Source: Taibaiella sp. (GTDB lineage Bacteria > Bacteroidota > Bacteroidia > Chitinophagales > Chitinophagaceae). Taken from it: DNA of 64,000 bases. The position numbers and the translations under genes were made by a program. The stretch is from positions 620,001 through 684,000 of the forward strand of contig JAHBTQ010000001.1 in assembly GCA_019638495.1 (NCBI GenBank), given 5' to 3'. Shown in pieces: positions 59,858 to 64,000 of this stretch (positions are counted from its first letter, which is position 1; each line of letters begins with the position of its first letter). A model generated the notes under the pieces. It saw only the letters and a list, made by a program, of their open reading frames with translations, did not search any database and was not told the origin of the DNA.

Positions 59858-60844
59858 ATGTCTGAAAAATTCAAGAAAGCCGGGCGCAGCTATGTCCTCT
59901 CCGACAGCTCTATAAATGAATACGGCTTCCGTCTCCTCACCTCCGGCTACCAGATCGAATCGTTCCGCAAAAACCCGATAGGCTATTATATGCACCGAAG
60001 GGAAGACGGCATAGTGCTGAAATGGGAAGACCTGCATATCGATGACGACAAGCTAATCGGTACGCCTGTCATTAATCTATCGCATCCGCGAGGCGAACAA
60101 ACCCTGGACGAAGCTGAAAACGGATTCCTTAATGCCGCATCCGTGGGACACATTGTGGTGCTTGAATACAGCACCGAAAAAGAGCAAATGCTGCCCGGAC
60201 AAACAGGGCCAACCATCACGAAATGGTATAACAAAGAATGCAGCCTTGTGGACATACCCGGGAACTGCAATGCGCTGACACGATTGTATGACGTAAATGA
60301 AAATGAGCTAAACCTGGCTGACTTCAGTTCTGAAAGCGCTCCCATAATCTACCCTCTTTTTTACGATAGGCTATGTGCTGCTTTGAGCCTGGAAGGGAAG
60401 CCGGATGAACATACGCTCCTCCTCTCAATAACCAACCTGGACCGAGAACGCAACAGGCTAACAACCGAAAACCAGCTACTACGCGAAAACCATCAATTGC
60501 TGGCGACACAACTGGCAGAAGTGACTGCAAGTCATTCGCAACAAGAGATAGAGCGACTACTGAACCGCGCCCTTGAAGACCGAAAGATCACTGTGGAACT
60601 GAAGGGCAGACTCGCCAATGACTATGCCGGGAACGCAGCGAGCCTTAAAACCCTACTAGCTGCAATGCCGGCCTATCGATCAATAACGGAACAAATCAAT
60701 AAAAAGGCGGAAAGCGACGGCGAAGCACAATGGGAATGGGACGACTACGAAAACAACGATCCTGCAGGCAACAAACTGAAGGCACTGCGCGCAAACGACC
60801 CCATACGCTATAAAGAACTCTTCGATAAGAAGTTTGCCGACTAA
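59858..60844 (+). CDS. phage prohead protease fused to scaffold-like tail
   Basis: A 328-residue protein. The first 160 residues resemble HK97-type (U35) prohead proteases: FRKNPIGYYMHRREDG with His46, DDDKLIGTPVIN, and LNAASVGHIV with Ser95; the His-Ser spacing of 49 equals that of HK97 protease (65/114). From about residue 195 on there is a coiled coil (NLDRERNRLTTENQLLRENHQ), then KITVELKGRLANDYAGNAASLKTLLAAMP and the end NKLKALRANDPIRYKELFDKKF, similar in style to scaffold parts of Mu-like gpI proteins. It likely acts in capsid assembly and maturation. The ATG at 59858 is preferred to an upstream ATG at 59741. Confidence 0.75.
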   Translation: MSEKFKKAGRSYVLSDSSINEYGFRLLTSGYQIESFRKNPIGYYMHRREDGIVLKWEDLHIDDDKLIGTPVINLSHPRGEQTLDEAENGFLNAASVGHIVVLEYSTEKEQMLPGQTGPTITKWYNKECSLVDIPGNCNALTRLYDVNENELNLADFSSESAPIIYPLFYDRLCAALSLEGKPDEHTLLLSITNLDRERNRLTTENQLLRENHQLLATQLAEVTASHSQQEIERLLNRALEDRKITVELKGRLANDYAGNAASLKTLLAAMPAYRSITEQINKKAESDGEAQWEWDDYENNDPAGNKLKALRANDPIRYKELFDKKFAD

Positions 60845-60872
60845 CGCCAGGTAATACAACCATTTCACTATT

Positions 60873-60886
60873 GCAGCCAAGGCTGC
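60873..60886 (+). other. short hairpin between protease and capsid genes
   Basis: GCAGCC-AA-GGCTGC is a perfect 6-bp stem followed by GTTTCATCTC, 29 bp after the protease stop. Too small and T-poor for a clear terminator; it may adjust the ratio of protease-scaffold to capsid message. Confidence 0.35.
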
Positions 60887-60926
60887 GTTTCATCTCTATT
60901 CTTTAATCACCAATCAATAAACCTTT

Positions 60927-61841
60927 ATGGCTATTCAAAGAGAAATCTGGCAGGACCACATTGCCGGTAATTTATTCAAGAACAACGAGTTTCTGCTGGC
61001 AAGCACAGACGCAAGTCAATTTGTGCTGCAAGGAAAAGTAGTGCACATTCCACAGGCGGGTGCAGTAGCGACCGTAGAAAAGAACAGGACATCGCTACCC
61101 GCCACTATCGTGCAACGCACAGACGGCGACGTAACCTATTCGCTGGACGAGTTTACTACGGACCCAATACTGATACCCAACGCTGAGTCGTTTGAGCTGA
61201 GTTATAACAAACGTGAAAGCGTGCTTGCAGAGTATGAATCATCACTTCGGCAAACGATCGCGGACAACCTCCTGGTAACGTGGAGCCCCACAGGAGCAAC
61301 AGGAACAATTATCCGCACTACGGGAACATCCACTGCAAGCCACCTGTCCGGCACTACCGGTAATCGCAAAAAACTGACGGTAAACGACCTGAAGCATGCT
61401 CAACTGCAGCTGAACAGGCAAAACGTGCCCATGGAAGGCCGATATGCATTGCTTAGCGCAGATATGTTTCAGCAACTGACTGACGACATGACCGCGACAC
61501 AATACCGCGACTTTAGTGCGGCATATGATGTGAAGGATGGTATCCTGGGCCGCCTCTTTGGTTTCAGCATTATGCTGCGCGGCGGCGTGGTAACCTATGA
61601 TAACGATATTCTACCTGTAGTGAACGCATATGGTGCAGCTGCGGATGTGGCAGACAATGATGGCGTGCTGTGCTGGCAGACGAGTGCAATAGAACGAGCC
61701 ATAGGCGACATTACCTTCTTTGAGCGTATAGGCGACCCAACCTACTATGGCGACGTGTACAGTGTGGGTGTGCGCATGGGTGGCCGCCAGCGCAGAAGCG
61801 ATGCCAAGGGCATTGTGGCTATAGTGCAGGATGCTGCATAA
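60927..61841 (+). CDS. phage major capsid protein
   Basis: A 304-residue protein placed directly after the protease-scaffold gene, where capsid genes lie. It opens MAIQREIWQDHIAGNLFKNNEFL and continues KVVHIPQAGAVATVEKNRTSLPATIVQRTDGDVTYSLDEFTTDPILIPNAESFELSYNKRESVLAEYESSLRQTIADNLL, a pattern (early N-arm, then a domain with ITPAE-like loop) shared by P22/HK97-fold coat proteins of Bacteroidota prophages. The end CWQTSAIERAIGDITFFERIGDPTYYGDVYSVGVRMGGRQRR resembles the A-domain closing part. Identity as coat protein rests on pattern and gene order. Confidence 0.75.
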   Translation: MAIQREIWQDHIAGNLFKNNEFLLASTDASQFVLQGKVVHIPQAGAVATVEKNRTSLPATIVQRTDGDVTYSLDEFTTDPILIPNAESFELSYNKRESVLAEYESSLRQTIADNLLVTWSPTGATGTIIRTTGTSTASHLSGTTGNRKKLTVNDLKHAQLQLNRQNVPMEGRYALLSADMFQQLTDDMTATQYRDFSAAYDVKDGILGRLFGFSIMLRGGVVTYDNDILPVVNAYGAAADVADNDGVLCWQTSAIERAIGDITFFERIGDPTYYGDVYSVGVRMGGRQRRSDAKGIVAIVQDAA

Positions 61842-61853
61842 AATAACTTACAA

Positions 61854-62123
61854 ATGCATACTGAATTAAAGGTATGGATACTCGTGGGGGTGGCGGGTAT
61901 TATGGCAACAATCCTGGGATTCATCATCAAGGTAATCACCGACCAGGTAATAAAAAGACTGGATGACATAGTGATGGAGTTGAAGCAGCTCACACAGGTG
62001 ACAACCATACAAGGCCAGCAGATACAGGGCCTGAAAGAACAGGAAGCCATGATACACCACCGCCTCAGCGAGCACTCCGAACGGATACATGCGCTGGAGA
62101 GAAGCGCCATTAAACACCCATAA
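61854..62123 (+). CDS. small phage membrane protein with coiled coil
   Basis: An 89-residue protein with one N-terminal membrane helix (VWILVGVAGIMATILGFIIKVI) and a long amphipathic helix (KRLDDIVMELKQLTQVTTIQGQQIQGLKEQEAMIHHRLSEHSERIHAL). This layout resembles small phage holin-like or spanin-like proteins, or a DUF of unknown role between capsid and tail genes. It starts 12 bp after the capsid stop. Not recognised by family. Confidence 0.6.
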   Translation: MHTELKVWILVGVAGIMATILGFIIKVITDQVIKRLDDIVMELKQLTQVTTIQGQQIQGLKEQEAMIHHRLSEHSERIHALERSAIKHP

Positions 62124-62134
62124 ACCCAAACACC

Positions 62135-62563
62135 ATGTTCTGCAATAAAATGAGAGCGCGAATAAAGCGCATACTTCAACAGTTTGACGAGTACCTGGAC
62201 GAGCATATAGACGTGGCTTTGTCTGTAACAACGGCACTCAAAAAATTCCTTGTATCCCCTGTTGCGGATATTCTTACGGCAATAATTCCTGGGGACATGG
62301 ATAATGTGATAAGACAACACCTGTTAGTAGCCGTAGAAAGGGCTATTGATGTTCTGCTGATTTCGGAGAAGTGCCGAAAACAGATGGACCTTGGCAACAA
62401 ACTTCTATGCCTGGCGGAAGAACTGCAGCAACGATCGCCCGAGCTGCGCGACGCCCTGCTTCACCGGCTTGCCAGCCTGGTGGCTGGTGAGCTGGACGGA
62501 CAACGATTGAAACAAAGCGTTTATGATCTGTATACCCAAGCTAAGTATACCGCCCTAAAATAG
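62135..62563 (+). CDS. phage-module protein of unknown function
   Basis: A 142-residue helical protein: MFCNKMRARIKRILQQFDEYLDEHIDVALSVTTALKKFLVSPVADILTAIIPGDMDNVIRQHLLVAVERAIDVLL. A hydrophobic stretch (VSPVADILTAIIPG) and many leucines suggest a membrane-peripheral or virion-internal part. It begins 11 bp after the previous gene stop and is followed by a short acidic gene. Not recognised. Confidence 0.65.
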   Translation: MFCNKMRARIKRILQQFDEYLDEHIDVALSVTTALKKFLVSPVADILTAIIPGDMDNVIRQHLLVAVERAIDVLLISEKCRKQMDLGNKLLCLAEELQQRSPELRDALLHRLASLVAGELDGQRLKQSVYDLYTQAKYTALK

Positions 62564-62580
62564 TACGCAAAACCCTACCT

Positions 62581-62823
62581 ATGAAAACGACTATTGAAGC
62601 ACCGGACACAGGCAACAACTATTTGTATGTGACTAGCGATGAGCATGTATTCTTTGAAAGAGAAAGTGCCCTGAAGCATGCAAACAAACTTAGAGACAAA
62701 AGCGTGCGTTCGCTAACAAGGCAGGAAGCAGAAAGCAAAGCTTTGGTTCCTGACGACGAACAGAACGACGAAAATGACTCCGACACCCTCCTTGATGAAT
62801 TCCTATACAACCAATCTTTCTAA
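62581..62823 (+). CDS. small acidic phage-module protein
   Basis: An 80-residue protein with start ATG at 62581: MKTTIEAPDTGNNYLYVTSDEHVFFERESALKHANKLRDKSVRSLTRQEAESKALVPDDEQNDENDSDTLLDEFLYNQSF. The end is strongly acidic. It could be a head decoration, chaperone or tail-assembly helper; nothing specific is recognised. It lies 17 bp after the preceding gene and 19 bp before the sheath gene. Confidence 0.6.
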   Translation: MKTTIEAPDTGNNYLYVTSDEHVFFERESALKHANKLRDKSVRSLTRQEAESKALVPDDEQNDENDSDTLLDEFLYNQSF

Positions 62824-62842
62824 AGAACTATAAACAAACACT

Positions 62843-64000
62843 ATGGGTAACGTAAATATTACACTGGCCAATGGCCAGCTTGGCTTGACCCTGCAAACGA
62901 ATGATGGTATTACCGGGCTGGTAGTTACCGGCACCAGCGAAGGCGGCTATACAACAGGAAATCCAATTCTCATTACAAGCCTTGCCGGAGCAGAAGCAGA
63001 AGGAATAACCACGACAGGCAATCCATTTGCATGGCGACAGGTACGCGAGTATTATGATCAGGCGGGGACCGGTGCCCAATTGTACCTGATGCTGGTGCCG
63101 CCAACAATGACAGTGGTGCAAATGGCGGACTACACCAATGTGAACGGTGTAAAAAAACTTCTTGACTATGCCGGCGGCAAAATAAAAGTTGTGGGTCTGG
63201 TGAGCGATGATGTAGCCATAGATGGCGCCGGAGGAACGATAACTATAGCGGCCGGTCTCAACGCTGACGTATACACGGCCGTGGCGCGTATGGACGATAC
63301 CGCAAACAACTATTTCAATGCACACAAACCTTTTCGCGCCGTAATAGGCGGCACCAGCTATACCGGTGTGGCCGCTGACCTGACCGATTTGACACTTGGC
63401 ACTACGAGCAACCGCACCTCTATATTGATCGGCGACACAGTTTCCGGAGCCGGCGCGTGTGTAGGCCTTGCGCTAGGGACAATCGCTTCTGTACCGGTTC
63501 AGCGAAAGATCAGCAGAGTGCGAACAGGACCTATCTCAGCAGTGACAGCGTTTGTAGGTGTGAATTCGATAGAATCAGTTGAAGACTCGCTCTCTGCCAT
63601 AGCGGAACGCGGCTTTATCACATTCACGAAGTATGCGAACACAAGCGGGTATTTCTTTTCTGGCGACCCTACCTGCACGGCTCCAACGGACGACTACGCG
63701 ATGCTGGCCCGAGGTCGTGTAATTGATAAGGCGCATATTCTAGCCTACACAACATTTGTGCAAGTGGTCGATGATGAAGTGCCGGTGAACGCGGACGGAA
63801 CGCTTGATGCCGGATTCTGCAAATGGCTGAGCCAACAAATGGTGAACCAGGTGAACAATACGATGACCGCCAACAAAGAAATAAGCAGTGTAACCTGTTT
63901 TATAGATCCGGCACAAAATATCCTGAGCACAAACACACTGAATGTAGTGTTGAGTATCATTCCCGTAGGATATGCAACTGAGATCAACATCAGCCTGGGA
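62843..64000 (+). CDS. contractile tail sheath protein, DUF2586-like (partial)
   Basis: The reading frame from ATG 62843 runs to the window edge (386 codons seen). It opens MGNVNITLANGQLGLTLQTNDGITGLVVTG and later has LNADVYTAVARMDDTANNYFNAHKPFRAVIGG, RTSILIGDTVSGAGACVGLALGTIASVPVQRKISRVRTG, TFTKYANTSGYFFSGDPTCTAPTDDYAMLARGRVIDKA and QMVNQVNNTMTANKEISSVTCFIDPAQNILSTNTL. This is the DUF2586 tail sheath pattern, in which subunits form the contractile outer tube (Myoviridae-like). The stop codon is beyond the window. Confidence 0.82.
   Translation, partial: MGNVNITLANGQLGLTLQTNDGITGLVVTGTSEGGYTTGNPILITSLAGAEAEGITTTGNPFAWRQVREYYDQAGTGAQLYLMLVPPTMTVVQMADYTNVNGVKKLLDYAGGKIKVVGLVSDDVAIDGAGGTITIAAGLNADVYTAVARMDDTANNYFNAHKPFRAVIGGTSYTGVAADLTDLTLGTTSNRTSILIGDTVSGAGACVGLALGTIASVPVQRKISRVRTGPISAVTAFVGVNSIESVEDSLSAIAERGFITFTKYANTSGYFFSGDPTCTAPTDDYAMLARGRVIDKAHILAYTTFVQVVDDEVPVNADGTLDAGFCKWLSQQMVNQVNNTMTANKEISSVTCFIDPAQNILSTNTLNVVLSIIPVGYATEINISLG

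Noticed and set aside
1..64000. CRISPR arrays, tRNA and rRNA genes
   Set aside because: No regularly spaced direct repeats of suitable length and no cloverleaf or rRNA-like stretches were noticed on reading; a covariance-model scan was not possible.

Overview
The window comes from a chromosome of a member of the Bacteroidota, most like the Chitinophagales/Chitinophagaceae. The sequence evidence is: promoters of the form TTTG-N18-21-TAnnTTTG, genes with almost no Shine-Dalgarno sites, secreted proteins with type IX secretion C-terminal tails, a Rho factor with a long disordered insert, a futalosine-type menaquinone pathway, and PheS, RuvB and ClpX sequences typical of the phylum. No rRNA, tRNA or CRISPR array was seen.

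Layout. 1-3.3 kb: a partial FAD-linked oxidase, a 231-bp gap carrying four related 26-bp dyads, an AAA ATPase with a DUF4143/nuclease-like tail, and an NAD-dependent epimerase. 3.5-5.3 kb: rho. 5.5-12.2 kb: a tetR-tolC-hlyD-RND efflux operon on the minus strand with a likely TetR operator. 12.6-18.9 kb: a minus-strand run of small metabolic and envelope genes (monooxygenase-like, pentapeptide repeat, peroxiredoxin, two GNATs, heme A synthase, glucosaminidase, outer-membrane barrel, class IV aminotransferase). 19-27.7 kb: mainly plus-strand genes (rhomboid, pRiA4b ORF-3-like, miaA, M1 peptidase, NUDIX on the minus strand, barrel protein, sodium-solute symporter, LOG-family protein, O-methyltransferase). 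27.7-33.4 kb: two membrane proteins, dxs and a tandem pair of T9SS-secreted paralogues. 33.5-38.6 kb: a lipoprotein, a ParE-type toxin-antitoxin pair, an M2 dipeptidase, an outer-membrane protein, and an SPFH gene followed by a ribbon-helix-helix gene. 38.6-43.6 kb: an SGNH/MBOAT acyl-transfer pair, a lipoprotein, mqnD and mqnB. 43.6-49.2 kb: ruvB, a Wzz-like and a Wzy-like polysaccharide gene, a NIF3-like gene and a zinc-ribbon coiled-coil gene. 49.4-55.9 kb: two exported ferritin-like proteins, a small HTH-like gene, a GT-C-like membrane protein, DUF4197, DUF349 and SUI1/YciH. 56-59.4 kb: rplT, rpmI, an unlisted 57-codon gene, clpX and pheS on the minus strand.

From 59.86 kb to the right edge lies the start of a contractile-tailed prophage or phage-derived particle: a prohead protease fused to a scaffold-like tail, a major capsid protein, three small genes and a DUF2586-type tail sheath cut by the window end. 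No terminase, portal or integrase is visible.

The most unusual signals are the paired 26-bp dyads before the DUF4143 ATPase, an SPFH/RHH locus with helically phased short repeats over its promoter, promoter boxes placed so that pheS (and perhaps two other genes) would be leaderless, and the phage module that begins directly with the protease-scaffold gene.
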